From an uncultured Bacteroidaceae bacterium (GTDB taxonomy: Bacteria; Bacteroidota; Bacteroidia; Bacteroidales; Bacteroidaceae): a DNA stretch of 58,260 nucleotides. The notes under the pieces are model-generated. The model had not been told where the DNA came from. It ran no database searches and saw only the letters and a list, made by a program, of their open reading frames with translations. Location: assembly GCA_905235575.1 (NCBI GenBank), contig CAJOLZ010000011.1, forward strand, positions 1 to 58,260. Direction: 5' to 3'. Of this stretch, positions 9,670 through 18,428 are shown one piece after another (position 1 is the stretch's first letter; the number at the start of each line of letters is the position of its first letter). A program made the position numbers and the translations under genes.

Positions 9670-11319
9670 TCAGAACTCCACGGTCTGTGTGCAGAACTCT
9701 GCAACGGCGGGTCGGTGGGTGATGCAGATGACGGTCTGGCTGGCGTTGTTCCGCTGGCTCAGGTTCTGCAGCAGTTGCTGTTCGGTGGCTGGGTCGAGGG
9801 CGCTGGTGGCTTCGTCGAGCAGCAGTATGTTACCCTTTCTGAGCAGTGCGCGGGCTATGGCGATGCGCTGCGCCTGACCCTCGCTCAGACCTGCTCCCAG
9901 CTCTCCGCACAGCGTGTCGAGACCTTCGTGACGCTCCGTTACGAAGTCGGCGCATGCCGTGTGGAGCGCCTCGTGCATCTCGTCCTCGGTTGCTTCGGGG
10001 TCGCCCAGACGCAGGTTGTCACGCACGGTGCCGCTGAAGAGGGTGTTTCCCTGGGGCACATAGACGATGTTGCAGCGTGTCAGCGGCGAGGCGGGGGATT
10101 GGTTTCCCTCGTTGTCATAGAGGGTTACGGAACCTTCCTGAGGGCGCAGCAGTGCCAGGATGAGGCGTAGCAGGGTGGTCTTTCCCGAACCCGTCTCGCC
10201 CAATATGGCAGTGGTGGTGCCGGGCTGGAAATCGTGCGTGAAATGGCTCAGGATGCGTCGCTTCCCGTTTTTGTAGGTGTAGCTGACGTCGTCCATCCTC
10301 ACGCCGGTGGCTCCTCGGAAATGTATGGATTCGCCCTGCTCCTCGAGTGGTGTCTGCTGGAGCTCGATGAGTCGCTCGCTGGCTGTCAGTGTGCCTATGA
10401 GCACGGGAATGTATTGCGTCAACTCGCGGAACGGGCCCTGAATCTGACCCACCAACTGGATGAAAGCCAACATGGTTCCGTAGGTGATGGTGCCCTCCTG
10501 CAGGCGATGTGCGCCCCACAGGAATGTTATCAGATACCCGGCTCCGAAACCGATGCTGAGTATCATGGACGCAGTGCTGCTGAAGAGGGTGCGGTGGCGA
10601 ATCTGGTGGCGCAACGTCTGCTGGGTGGTGTCCAGACGTCCCACCATGGTGTCGCTCTGCTCCAGCGTTTTCAGCACGGCGCGGTGCTGGACACTCTCTT
10701 GCAGAATGCTCTGTATGTTGCTGTCGGTGGTGCGGATGTCACGGGTGATGGCGCGCATCCGGCGAATGTAGATGCGGCTGAGCAGGATGAAGAGCGGAGC
10801 CACGCATACCAGTATGCAGGCCAGCCGCGCATCCATCGAATAGAGAAAGAAAAAAGCGCCCACCAGACGTACACCCACCCCCAGGAGCGAGGGCAGCGTC
10901 TCGGTGATTGTGTTGGTGACGTCGCGCACGTCACGCTCCAGACGGTTCAGCACGTCGCCGCTGTGACGGTTCTCCAGTCCGCTCCATTCGCTCTGCATCA
11001 GGTAGCGGAAGAGTCGCAGCTGCATCAGGTTCTGAGAACGGACGCCCAGGATGGCCGACACCCATCGGCGCGCAAAACTCATCAGAATCTGTACGAACAG
11101 GATGGATATGAGCAGCAATGCTCCCGTGGTGAACGAGGCTGCCTCGGAACGGCCCGTGGCAATGTCGATGACGAGCTTGGTGGCCCAGATGAAGGCAAAG
11201 TCGAGCCCTACGCCCACCACACCCATCGCCGCATTGATGGCGGTCTGGAGCCTCAGTCCGTGCGAACTCTTCCAGAGCCAACGCAGGATGGTGGACGTAT
11301 GCCAGAGGTTGTTCTTCAT
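9670..11319 (-). CDS. ABC exporter, fused permease and ATPase
   Basis: A 549-residue half-transporter. The N-terminal ~310 residues contain the type I exporter membrane domain, with hydrophobic helices such as GALLLISILFVQILM, LVGAFFFLYS and ILSIGFGAGYLITFLW. The C-terminal nucleotide-binding domain has Walker A GETGSGKTT (about residue 370), signature LSEGQAQR, Walker B ILLLDEATSALD and the H-loop ITHR. It would work as a dimer in the inner membrane; the substrate (lipid, peptide or drug) cannot be read from the sequence. It begins 12 nt after the nadK stop and is probably co-transcribed with it. An 80-bp repeat element follows the stop. Confidence 0.9.
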   Translation of the reverse strand: MKNNLWHTSTILRWLWKSSHGLRLQTAINAAMGVVGVGLDFAFIWATKLVIDIATGRSEAASFTTGALLLISILFVQILMSFARRWVSAILGVRSQNLMQLRLFRYLMQSEWSGLENRHSGDVLNRLERDVRDVTNTITETLPSLLGVGVRLVGAFFFLYSMDARLACILVCVAPLFILLSRIYIRRMRAITRDIRTTDSNIQSILQESVQHRAVLKTLEQSDTMVGRLDTTQQTLRHQIRHRTLFSSTASMILSIGFGAGYLITFLWGAHRLQEGTITYGTMLAFIQLVGQIQGPFRELTQYIPVLIGTLTASERLIELQQTPLEEQGESIHFRGATGVRMDDVSYTYKNGKRRILSHFTHDFQPGTTTAILGETGSGKTTLLRLILALLRPQEGSVTLYDNEGNQSPASPLTRCNIVYVPQGNTLFSGTVRDNLRLGDPEATEDEMHEALHTACADFVTERHEGLDTLCGELGAGLSEGQAQRIAIARALLRKGNILLLDEATSALDPATEQQLLQNLSQRNNASQTVICITHRPAVAEFCTQTVEF

Positions 11320-11331
11320 CTCGATAAAGAA

Positions 11332-12225
11332 TCAGGTTTTTGTCTCGCGCAGGTCGTTGCCCCACATAAGTTTGGAACGCAACGTGTGGAAGAACGAACT
11401 GCCCGGCCGTTTCAGGACTTGGATGGTGTAGGGTGCGCGGCAGATGTCAATGCGGATGTTCTCGTTGCATTTTTCACTTCTGCCATCGATGGACACCAGA
11501 AAGTTGTGGCTGCGACTCTCTACGCTGAGCGATATGTGCTGGCTGTCAGAGACCATCAGCGGGCGGACGTTCAGACTGTGGGGCGCCACGGGCACCAGCC
11601 CTATGGTGTGGCTGCTGGGCCAGATGATGGGACCTCCCACGCTGAGTGCATAGCCGGTGCTGCCCGTGGGTGTGTTCACGATGAGTCCGTCGGCCTGATA
11701 TGTCGTGAGGTATTCGCCGTCGATCTCTACCCGGATGCTGATCATGCTGCTGATGTTATGCTTGAGCACAGCCACCTCGTTCAGTGCAAAAGGATGTCCC
11801 GTGGGTGCTCCCTCCGAATAGGTCACGCTGAGCAAGCTGCGTTCCTCGGTGCGGATTCGTCCTTCGTAAATGTCATCGATGGCTTGTTCCATCTCGTCAC
11901 TTGTGAAGTCGGAGAGGAATCCCAAACGTCCCATGTTGATGCCGAGGATGGGAATCTGTTTTCGCCCTACGCGACGTACCACCTCGAGGAAAGTGCCGTC
12001 GCCACCGAGGCTGACAACCACGTCGGCCGCAAATTGGTCGTCGTCAATAAGTTCCACATCGTGCAGTTTCACACCGGCCTCTGTAGTCAGAAAATGATGG
12101 AAGCGGCGGTCCATCAGAATCTTGGCGTCCCGAGCCTCCAGAAGGGACAGCAGACGGGTCACCGAGGCAGACTTCTGCCTTTGGAAAACATTCCCGAAAA
12201 GGGCGAATCTGAGCGCACTGTTCAT
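11332..12225 (-). CDS. nadK: NAD kinase
   Basis: A 297-residue NAD kinase (ATP + NAD+ to NADP+ + ADP), cytoplasmic. The diagnostic GGDGT is at residues 74-78 (VVSLGGDGTFLEVVRR), followed by LGINMGRLGFLSDF, the NE of FALNEVAVL, and TPTGSTGYALSVGGP. The length is normal for the family. The gene is divergent from the DJ-1 gene, sharing an 82-bp region with a -7 box for each direction, and is followed at 12 nt by the ABC exporter. Confidence 0.96.
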   Translation of the reverse strand: MNSALRFALFGNVFQRQKSASVTRLLSLLEARDAKILMDRRFHHFLTTEAGVKLHDVELIDDDQFAADVVVSLGGDGTFLEVVRRVGRKQIPILGINMGRLGFLSDFTSDEMEQAIDDIYEGRIRTEERSLLSVTYSEGAPTGHPFALNEVAVLKHNISSMISIRVEIDGEYLTTYQADGLIVNTPTGSTGYALSVGGPIIWPSSHTIGLVPVAPHSLNVRPLMVSDSQHISLSVESRSHNFLVSIDGRSEKCNENIRIDICRAPYTIQVLKRPGSSFFHTLRSKLMWGNDLRETKT

Positions 12226-12247
12226 AATTTTGTAGCAGATTGGATGG

Positions 12248-12255
12248 CAAAGTTA
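12248..12255 (-). promoter_or_regulatory. -7 box for nadK
   Basis: The minus strand reads TAACTTTG, a TAnnTTTG match 22 nt upstream of the nadK start. It lies 11 bp from the opposing -7 box of the DJ-1 gene, so the two transcription starts must be very close. Confidence 0.5.
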
Positions 12256-12266
12256 CGGATTTTTTG

Positions 12267-12274
12267 TAAATTTG
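12267..12274 (+). promoter_or_regulatory. -7 box for the DJ-1/ispD/recG operon
   Basis: TAAATTTG matches TAnnTTTG. It places the transcription start near 12281, so the translation start is the ATG at 12308 rather than upstream in-frame codons at 12272 or 12284. Confidence 0.65.
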
Positions 12275-12307
12275 CCACGTAGAATGAACCTAAAAAAGCG
12301 ATTTCCT

Positions 12308-12862
12308 ATGATTTATGTATTCCTTGCCACCGGATTTGAAGACATCGAGGCTCTGGCTCCGGTGGATATTCTGCGCAGAGCAGGTCTGCCCGTCGAAACA
12401 GTTTCCATCACGGGAGAAGATATCGTGGAGAGTGCCCATGGCGTCGGTTTTGTTGCCGACCGTCAGTTGCGCGATGCCGACATCGACCATGCGCAGATGC
12501 TCGTTTTGCCTGGTGGACTTCCCGGTGCCACCAATCTGGATGCATGCGAGCCCCTTCGGCGTGCCATTGTAGCTCATTTCGAAGCAGGCAAACCGTTGGC
12601 TGCCATCTGTGCTGCACCACTCGTCTATGGACACTTGGGACTACTGAAAGGCGTTCGTGCCACGTGCTATCCGGGCTTCGAGTCGCACCTTGAGGGAGCC
12701 ACTTATACCGCAGCCATCGTGGAGCAGGACGGACAGTTCATCACCGGAAAAGGTCCGGCCGCTGCTTTTGAGTTCGGTTACACCATTGCCGAGTACTTCC
12801 TTGGCAAGGATGCTGTGCAGCCCCTTCGTCAGGGAATGATTTACTCCGAACTGATTGGCTGA
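12308..12862 (+). CDS. DJ-1/PfpI family protein (YajL/ThiJ-like)
   Basis: A 184-residue DJ-1-superfamily protein starting MIYVFLATGFEDIEAL. It has the family glutamate in FEDIEA, the LPGGLPGATNL segment and the nucleophile-elbow cysteine in AAICAAPLVYG. Such proteins act as glyoxalase/deglycase-like or chaperone enzymes in the cytoplasm; the exact activity is not resolved by sequence. The start is fixed by the promoter box upstream. It is the first gene of an operon with ispD (1-nt overlap, TGATG) and recG. Confidence 0.92.
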   Translation: MIYVFLATGFEDIEALAPVDILRRAGLPVETVSITGEDIVESAHGVGFVADRQLRDADIDHAQMLVLPGGLPGATNLDACEPLRRAIVAHFEAGKPLAAICAAPLVYGHLGLLKGVRATCYPGFESHLEGATYTAAIVEQDGQFITGKGPAAAFEFGYTIAEYFLGKDAVQPLRQGMIYSELIG

Positions 12863-13545
12863 TGAAACGCTATGCTATCATTGTAGCTGGCGGACGAGGT
12901 GTGCGTATGGGAGGCGATTTGCCCAAGCAGTTCCTGTTGCTTGGCGGCCGTCCTGTGTTGATGCACACGCTTCAGACTTTTCGTGCTGCTTATGCCGATA
13001 TGCACATCGTGCTGGTCCTCCCAAAGTCTCAGCAGTCCTATTGGCAGACGCTCTGCGAACAATATGCGTTCGACATGCCGCTCGAGATTGCCGATGGGGG
13101 AGCGGAACGCTTCCATTCGGTGAGCAACGGCTTGAGTTGCATCCCCGTGACGGACGACGGGCTGGTTGCGGTGCACGACGGAGTGCGGCCGTTGGTGAGT
13201 GTCGATACCATCCGACGTTGTTTCGAGAGGGCAGAGACCGATGACACAGCTGTTCCCGTAGTGCCCGTTGTAGAGACCTTACGACGGATTCATCCAGATG
13301 GAAGCAGCCAGACGCAGGACCGCAGTGCATATCGTCTGGTGCAGACGCCGCAGGTGTTCCGCATCAGCCTGCTCCGTCAGGCCTACAGACAGCCTTACCA
13401 GTCCTCGTTCACCGATGATGCTTCTGTGGTCGAAGCCTTAGGTCACAGTATTGCGCTTGTCGACGGCAATCGCGAGAACATCAAACTGACCACTCCTGCC
13501 GACCTCCTTTTGGCTGAGAGTGTGCTTAAGAACCGAACCACCTGA
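12862..13545 (+). CDS. ispD: 2-C-methyl-D-erythritol 4-phosphate cytidylyltransferase
   Basis: A 227-residue IspD, which joins CTP and MEP to give CDP-ME in the non-mevalonate isoprenoid pathway. The nucleotidyltransferase loop IIVAGGRGVRMGGDLPKQF is at the N-terminus. AVHDGVRPLV is the family aspartate motif, and TDDASVVEALGH and the C-terminal KLTTPADLLLAE are typical. The ATG overlaps the previous stop by one base, and recG starts 7 nt after its stop. Complete and intact. Confidence 0.96.
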   Translation: MKRYAIIVAGGRGVRMGGDLPKQFLLLGGRPVLMHTLQTFRAAYADMHIVLVLPKSQQSYWQTLCEQYAFDMPLEIADGGAERFHSVSNGLSCIPVTDDGLVAVHDGVRPLVSVDTIRRCFERAETDDTAVPVVPVVETLRRIHPDGSSQTQDRSAYRLVQTPQVFRISLLRQAYRQPYQSSFTDDASVVEALGHSIALVDGNRENIKLTTPADLLLAESVLKNRTT

Positions 13546-13552
13546 CAAGACG

Positions 13553-15649
13553 ATGCAGGACCTTCGCAACACCGATATCAAATTTCTGCCAGGCATAGGC
13601 CCCACACGGGCCAAGGTGCTGCGCGAGGAACTCGGTATAAACACCTGGCACGATCTTCTCTATTATTTTCCCTTCAAACACATCGACCGCAGCCGGCTCT
13701 ACACCATCCGCGAGCTGTCGGCCGACATGCCTTTTGTGCAGATTTGCGGATGGTTTCTCAGTTTCGAGGAGTTGGGCACAGGTCGGAAGAAACACCTTGT
13801 GGGCCGATTCACCGATGGACAGTCGGTGATGGAACTGGTATGGTTTGCCAACTATCGCTACATCACGAAGTCTCTCCAGGTGCATCGTAAATACATCGTT
13901 TTCGGGCGGCCCTCAGTTTTCAACGGACGCATCAACATCACGCATCCCGACGTAGATCCCGAGGACACGCTCCTGTTGAGCAAGATGCGCATGCAGCCCT
14001 ACTATTCGATTACCGAAAAGATGCGCAAGTCGGGCCTTTCGTCGCGCACCCTCGAACACTTCACCAGCAATCTTTTTCAGCAACTGAAGGAGCCCATTCC
14101 CGAGACCCTGCCACAGTATCTCGTGGACCGTCTTTGCCTGATGCCGCTCGACCAGGCCCTGCGCGCCGCCCACTACCCCTCGACGGCCGACGAACTGTCG
14201 CGCGCCACCATGCGGCTGAAATTCGAAGAACTCTTCTACATCCAACTCTCCATCATCCGCTATACCCGAGAACGAACCCGTCAGACGCGCGGACATATTT
14301 TCTCGGTGGTGGGAGAACATTTCAATACATTCTATCACAAGTATTTGCCGTTCGAACTCACTGACGCGCAGAAACGTGTCATTCGTGAGATGCGTATAGA
14401 CATGGGACGTGGACGGCAGATGAACCGACTTCTTCAGGGCGACGTTGGGAGCGGCAAGACACTCGTTGCTCTGATGACGATGCTCATAGCCATCGACAAT
14501 GGTTACCAGACCTGCATCATGGCGCCCACCGAGATTCTGGCCGAGCAACATCTCGATACTTTCCGCACTTTCCTTGCGGACATGCCCGTGAGGGTGGAGC
14601 TGCTCACCGGTGTGGTCAAGGGCAAACGACGCACGGCCATCCTCGAAGGGCTGCAGCGCGGAGAGGTGGACATACTCATAGGCACACACGCCGTCATCGA
14701 AGATAAGGTGGAATTCAACAACCTCGGGCTGGTGGTCATCGACGAGCAGCATCGGTTCGGGGTGGCGCAGCGTGCCCGTCTGTGGCGAAAAAATACGACA
14801 TCGCCACATGTATTGGTAATGACTGCGACCCCCATTCCACGCACCCTCGCCATGACACTCTACGGCGACCTCGACGTCTCTGTCATCGACCAACTGCCGC
14901 CTGGGCGTAAACCCATCAAGACCCTGCATCTATACGACACTCGGCCCGACGACCTCTACCGTCTGTTGCTGCGCGAGATTGGTGCCGGCCGACAGGCATA
15001 CGTTGTCTATCCGCTTGTCAAGGAGAGCATGAAAGTGGACCTTCTGAACGTCGAGGACGGCTTCCGACATCTGCAGGAAATTTTTCCACAATATCGCGTA
15101 GGTATGGTGCATGGCCAGATGAAATCGGCCGACAAGGACGCGCAGATGCAGCTCTTCGTCTCCGGCGAGACCCAGATACTGGTGGCCACCACGGTCATCG
15201 AAGTGGGCGTCAACGTGCCCAATGCCTCGGTGATGGTCATCCAGAACGCCGAACGCTTCGGGCTCTCGCAGCTCCACCAGCTGCGCGGAAGGGTCGGACG
15301 CGGTGCCGACCAGTCGTACTGCATCCTTGTGACGGGATACGAACTGGCGCGCGATACACGCCGACGCATACAGATAATGACCGAGACGAACGATGGTTTC
15401 GAGATTGCCGAGGAGGACCTGAAACTGCGCGGCCCGGGCGACCTCGAGGGAACCCAGCAGAGCGGGGTGGCCTTCGACCTCCGTCTGGCCAACTTGGCCC
15501 GGGATGGGCAGCTCGTGCAACTGGCGCGCGAAACGGCCACCGACGTGCTCGACAGCGACCCCACACTGTCGGCCCCCGATAACCAGTTCCTCTGGCATCA
15601 GCTGCAAATCATGCGCCAGGGACAGCAGGACTGGAGCCAGATTTCCTGA
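13553..15649 (+). CDS. recG: ATP-dependent DNA helicase RecG
   Basis: A 698-residue RecG that remodels stalled forks and Holliday junctions. The N-terminal wedge/OB region starts MQDLRNTDIKFLPGIGP. The helicase core has Walker A LLQGDVGSGKT (about residue 295), the DEQH box VVIDEQHRFG (about 394), TATPIPRT, and motifs V/VI VATTVIEVGVNVPNA and QLRGRVGRG. The ATG at 13553 gives the usual RecG start; a longer frame from 13520 would run into ispD. It is the last gene of the operon and is followed by an 80-bp repeat element 70 bp after the stop. Confidence 0.97.
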   Translation: MQDLRNTDIKFLPGIGPTRAKVLREELGINTWHDLLYYFPFKHIDRSRLYTIRELSADMPFVQICGWFLSFEELGTGRKKHLVGRFTDGQSVMELVWFANYRYITKSLQVHRKYIVFGRPSVFNGRINITHPDVDPEDTLLLSKMRMQPYYSITEKMRKSGLSSRTLEHFTSNLFQQLKEPIPETLPQYLVDRLCLMPLDQALRAAHYPSTADELSRATMRLKFEELFYIQLSIIRYTRERTRQTRGHIFSVVGEHFNTFYHKYLPFELTDAQKRVIREMRIDMGRGRQMNRLLQGDVGSGKTLVALMTMLIAIDNGYQTCIMAPTEILAEQHLDTFRTFLADMPVRVELLTGVVKGKRRTAILEGLQRGEVDILIGTHAVIEDKVEFNNLGLVVIDEQHRFGVAQRARLWRKNTTSPHVLVMTATPIPRTLAMTLYGDLDVSVIDQLPPGRKPIKTLHLYDTRPDDLYRLLLREIGAGRQAYVVYPLVKESMKVDLLNVEDGFRHLQEIFPQYRVGMVHGQMKSADKDAQMQLFVSGETQILVATTVIEVGVNVPNASVMVIQNAERFGLSQLHQLRGRVGRGADQSYCILVTGYELARDTRRRIQIMTETNDGFEIAEEDLKLRGPGDLEGTQQSGVAFDLRLANLARDGQLVQLARETATDVLDSDPTLSAPDNQFLWHQLQIMRQGQQDWSQIS

Positions 15650-15718
15650 CCGCCGCACCCCGCTTCGCGCCCTTCCGTCTGCTTCGGAAAAAATCAGACA
15701 TCGTTTCGGGGGTGAAAA

Positions 15719-15798
15719 CGCTCCGTGGTGCGACGGGCGTCGCACTGTGCTGCGCAGGCCTTCGCAACGTGGTGCGACAGCTGTCGTAACGTGGTGCG
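15719..15798 (-). repeat. 80-bp four-palindrome element, copy 2
   Basis: Units at 15719 (CGCTCCGTGGTGCG), 15741 (CGCACTGTGCTGCG), 15763 (CGCAACGTGGTGCG) and 15785 (CGTAACGTGGTGCG) keep the exact 22-bp period with 8-bp spacers ACGGGCGT, CAGGCCTT and ACAGCTGT. An AAAA precedes the first unit, suggesting reverse orientation. Confidence 0.9.
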
Positions 15799-15900
15799 TT
15801 CCGTGCCGTCTCAGCGAGCGCATCCTAATGTGCTGATTCAGACCGACCATCCCTCGCATATTGGGAAAAGCAAAAAGTTAGGTTAAAAAAAGCAAATATA

Positions 15901-15932
15901 TTTGCTGGTTCGCGCGATTTTTCGTACCTTTG
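15901..15932 (+). promoter_or_regulatory. Promoter of ndk (TTTG / TACCTTTG)
   Basis: TTTG at 15901-15904 and TACCTTTG at 15925-15932 are separated by 20 bp, the Bacteroidota sigma-70-type arrangement. It rules out the in-frame start codon upstream at 15930. Confidence 0.8.
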
Positions 15933-15989
15933 CACCCGAATACGTGTAAAATGCCTGGCAGACAGGCAGAAACGCGACGTAAGAATCGA

Positions 15990-16451
15990 ATGGAAAGAAC
16001 TTTGGTACTGCTAAAACCGAGCACAGTGCAGCGCGCACTGATAGGCGAGATCATCAGCCGTTTCGAAAAGAAAGGCCTGCGTATCGCCGGAATGAAAATG
16101 ATGCAGCTCGACGACAAAATTCTGGAGGAACATTATGCCCACCTTGTGAAGAAACCCTTCTTCCCGTCCCTAAAGGCGTCGATGAAGAAAACTCCTGTGG
16201 TGGCCATGTGTCTCGAAGGAGTGGACGCCATAGCAGTGGTGCGTTACATCACCGGATATACCAACGGTCGCAAGGCTGATGCCGGTACCATCCGTGGCGA
16301 CTACTGTATGAGCAACCAGCAGAACATCGTGCACGCCTCCGACTCGCCCGAAGCAGCCGTGGTCGAGCTCGCCAGATTCTTCCATCCCGAGGAAATCTAT
16401 GACCTGGGCAACTTGAACATGGATCGTCTCTATGCCGTCGACGAGGCTTGA
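15990..16451 (+). CDS. ndk: Nucleoside diphosphate kinase
   Basis: A 153-residue NDK, which transfers phosphate from ATP to nucleoside diphosphates through a histidine. The start MERTLVLLKPSTVQR is the canonical N-terminus. The active-site histidine lies in NIVHASDSPEAA, and the TNGRKADAGTIRGDY segment is the family signature region. The length is normal. It begins 58 nt after the promoter box and is followed 27 nt later by the M23/LysM gene. Confidence 0.96.
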   Translation: MERTLVLLKPSTVQRALIGEIISRFEKKGLRIAGMKMMQLDDKILEEHYAHLVKKPFFPSLKASMKKTPVVAMCLEGVDAIAVVRYITGYTNGRKADAGTIRGDYCMSNQQNIVHASDSPEAAVVELARFFHPEEIYDLGNLNMDRLYAVDEA

Positions 16452-16478
16452 GGCTGTCTTTAAACCATTAAACCGACA

Positions 16479-17468
16479 ATGACAGAAACCGCTATAAACA
16501 TATTCAGACGAGCAGGACGCTTCTTGACAGCGGCCGCGCTGGTGGCAGTGACACTGCCTCTGCAGGCGCAGGACAAGCTGGCCAATGTGGCTCCCATCGA
16601 CGTGAAGATGCGCGCCATCGACAGCGTCTCCATCAAACGACTCATTCAGCAGGAGCAGATGTGGGAGTATCCCGCCGAAACGCTCTATCCCAATTGGAAC
16701 AACGATTTCACGACCAACTACGGAGTTCAGATTCCTTCGGAGTATAAGATTGACCTCACCGGATATTGCATGCCCACTCCCAGCCGCAAGGTGAACAGCC
16801 AGTACGGCTATCGCAAGAGTTTCCGTCGCAATCACTATGGCGTGGACGTGAAGGTTTACGTGGGCGACACCATCTATGCAGCCTTCTCCGGAAAGGTGCG
16901 CGTGGTGAAATACGAGGGCAAGGGATACGGAAAATACGTCGTCATACGCCATCCCAACGGACTTGAGACACTCTATGGTCACCTGAGCAAGCAGCTGGTG
17001 GCCGAGGACCAGGTGGTGAAGGCCGGCGAACCCATCGGACTGGGAGGCAATACGGGACACAGCACCGGTTCGCATCTCCACTTCGAGACACGTCTGCTGG
17101 GTCAGCCCATCAATCCCGAACTGCTCTTCAGTTTCGAGGCTCAGGATGTGCTGGGCGACACCTACGTCTTCCGCCCCAACAACCGCGGATACATCGTGGA
17201 TGCTCACGAGCTGAGAAACGAGGAGGGTGAGACCGACGCGAAGCTGCAGCAGCAGGCTGCCAAGGCCAGCGAGAGCCGTGCGTTCCAGCAGTCGAAGATT
17301 GCACAGCAGCAGTTGCGTCCGCGCAGTTACGTACATAAGGTGCGCCAGGGTGAGAGCCTTTCCACTATCGCCAAGAAATACAGCACCAGCGTGCGCCAGC
17401 TTTGCCGCCTGAACAACATAAGCGAGCGTACCGTGCTTCGTCCGGGACAAATCCTGAAGTACAAGTGA
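16479..17468 (+). CDS. M23 family metallopeptidase with LysM domain
   Basis: A 329-residue secreted cell-wall endopeptidase. A signal peptide is visible (RFLTAAALVAVTLPLQAQ). The M23/LytM domain (about residues 100-215) shows the zinc-ligand pattern NHYGVDVKV, then TLYGHLSKQLV and GSHLHFETRL. The final ~50 residues form a LysM peptidoglycan-binding domain (VRQGESLSTIAKKYSTSV, then LRPGQILKYK). The role is periplasmic or outer-membrane-associated peptidoglycan remodelling, or EnvC/NlpD-like amidase activation. It is probably co-transcribed with ndk and is closed by a strong terminator. Confidence 0.93.
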   Translation: MTETAINIFRRAGRFLTAAALVAVTLPLQAQDKLANVAPIDVKMRAIDSVSIKRLIQQEQMWEYPAETLYPNWNNDFTTNYGVQIPSEYKIDLTGYCMPTPSRKVNSQYGYRKSFRRNHYGVDVKVYVGDTIYAAFSGKVRVVKYEGKGYGKYVVIRHPNGLETLYGHLSKQLVAEDQVVKAGEPIGLGGNTGHSTGSHLHFETRLLGQPINPELLFSFEAQDVLGDTYVFRPNNRGYIVDAHELRNEEGETDAKLQQQAAKASESRAFQQSKIAQQQLRPRSYVHKVRQGESLSTIAKKYSTSVRQLCRLNNISERTVLRPGQILKYK

Positions 17469-17505
17469 CAGACAGGGCCTGAGAACGGCCGCCGAAACAT
17501 ACAGT

Positions 17506-17548
17506 AAGAGCCACCGCAGCAACATCTACAGCTGACGGTGGCTCTTTT
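17506..17548 (+). terminator. Rho-independent terminator after the M23/LysM gene
   Basis: A perfect 11-bp stem, AAGAGCCACCG with CGGTGGCTCTT, ends in TTTT 37 nt after the stop. Confidence 0.85.
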
Positions 17549-17617
17549 CGTTGTATGGCATTCCGGCTGATGTCTCCAGCCTCGGTTCGCGGTACACCCA
17601 TGGGCATTCCTCGGAAA

Positions 17618-17697
17618 CGCACCACGCTTTTCGGCATGTCGCACCACGTTGCGACGCCCTTCGCACCACGGTGCGATGCCTGTCGCAGCACGCTGCG
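17618..17697 (+). repeat. 80-bp four-palindrome element, copy 3
   Basis: Forward orientation. Units: CGCACCACGCTTTT (17618), CGCACCACGTTGCG (17640), CGCACCACGGTGCG (17662), CGCAGCACGCTGCG (17684). Spacers: CGGCATGT, ACGCCCTT, ATGCCTGT. A run of T follows the last unit. The first unit has TTTT in place of TGCG, as in copies 4 and 5. Confidence 0.92.
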
Positions 17698-17838
17698 TTT
17701 TTTTACGTTTGCCAATTGTTTCGCATGAGGTCGATAGAAAAGCCTTTCACGAAAGACAAAATCGGCGTGTTTCCACTAAAAAACTCGCTCCGCAATCTCT
17801 TTTTCCATAAATGGAAAACAAGATTGCAAAAAAATGCT

Positions 17839-17846
17839 TACCTTTG
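17839..17846 (+). promoter_or_regulatory. -7 box of the DUF1599-DoxX-tpiA operon
   Basis: TACCTTTG, 21 nt before the ATG at 17868. It excludes the longer frame from 17811. Confidence 0.7.
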
Positions 17847-17867
17847 CACCGCGCGACAGAAAAGAGA

Positions 17868-18428
17868 ATGGAAACACGAGAACAATTTGAGCAGATAATG
17901 GCCGAGTGCCGCACGCTTTTTGCCAAAAAGCTGAACGACTACGGCGCAGCGTGGCGCATCATGCGACCCTCCTCGGTCACCGACCAGATTTTCATCAAGG
18001 CCAACCGCATCCGCAGCATCGAGACGAAGGGTGTGGCGCTGGTGGACGAGGGCATACGCCCCGAGTTCATAGGCATTGTGAATTATTCCATCGTGGGTCT
18101 CATACAGCTCGAGCTGGGGCCAGCCGACGATGTGGAGAACGGCATGACAGCGGCCGAGGCACTCGTAGCATACGACCGGCATGCACAGAAGACGCTCCAG
18201 TTGATGTTGCGCAAGAATCATGACTATGACGAGGCTTGGCGCAGCATGCGCATCAGCAGCTACACCGACCTGATTCTCATGAAGATATTCCGCACGAAAC
18301 AGATTGAGAAACTACATGGCAAGACGCTCGTCTCGGAGGGCATCGACGCCAACTATATGGACATGATGAACTATGCAGTCTTCGGACTCATAAAACTGAC
18401 ATTCCGTGACGACGACACGGCAGAATAG
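17868..18428 (+). CDS. DUF1599 domain-containing protein
   Basis: A 186-residue cytoplasmic protein with two similar halves. NDYGAAWRIMRPSSVTDQIF and NHDYDEAWRSMRISSYTDLI align with each other, so it is an internal duplication of the DUF1599 unit. The function is unknown. The gene is first in a conserved Bacteroidales run with the DoxX-type protein (starts 23 nt before this stop), tpiA, a SPOR protein and folE. The start METREQFEQIM is chosen from the promoter position. Confidence 0.88.
   Translation: METREQFEQIMAECRTLFAKKLNDYGAAWRIMRPSSVTDQIFIKANRIRSIETKGVALVDEGIRPEFIGIVNYSIVGLIQLELGPADDVENGMTAAEALVAYDRHAQKTLQLMLRKNHDYDEAWRSMRISSYTDLILMKIFRTKQIEKLHGKTLVSEGIDANYMDMMNYAVFGLIKLTFRDDDTAE

Larger units (their letters stand above)
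15650..15989. other. Intergenic: repeat element and ndk promoter
   Basis: This 340-bp gap holds the second 80-bp four-palindrome element (15719-15798) and the ndk promoter (15901-15932). No gene is supportable. Confidence 0.7.
17549..17867. other. Intergenic: repeat element and promoter
   Basis: This gap contains the third 80-bp four-palindrome element (17618-17697) and the -7 box of the DUF1599 operon (17839-17846). No gene is supportable. Confidence 0.7.

Noticed and set aside
9314..9877. 187-codon frame across the island/core boundary
   Set aside because: It runs through the 80-bp repeat element and into the antisense of the ABC exporter; no start context or domain.
10234..12282. Long open frame (682 codons) opposite the ABC exporter and nadK
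   Set aside because: It is antisense to two well-supported genes and has shadow-type composition; it arises from codon bias in GC-rich genes.
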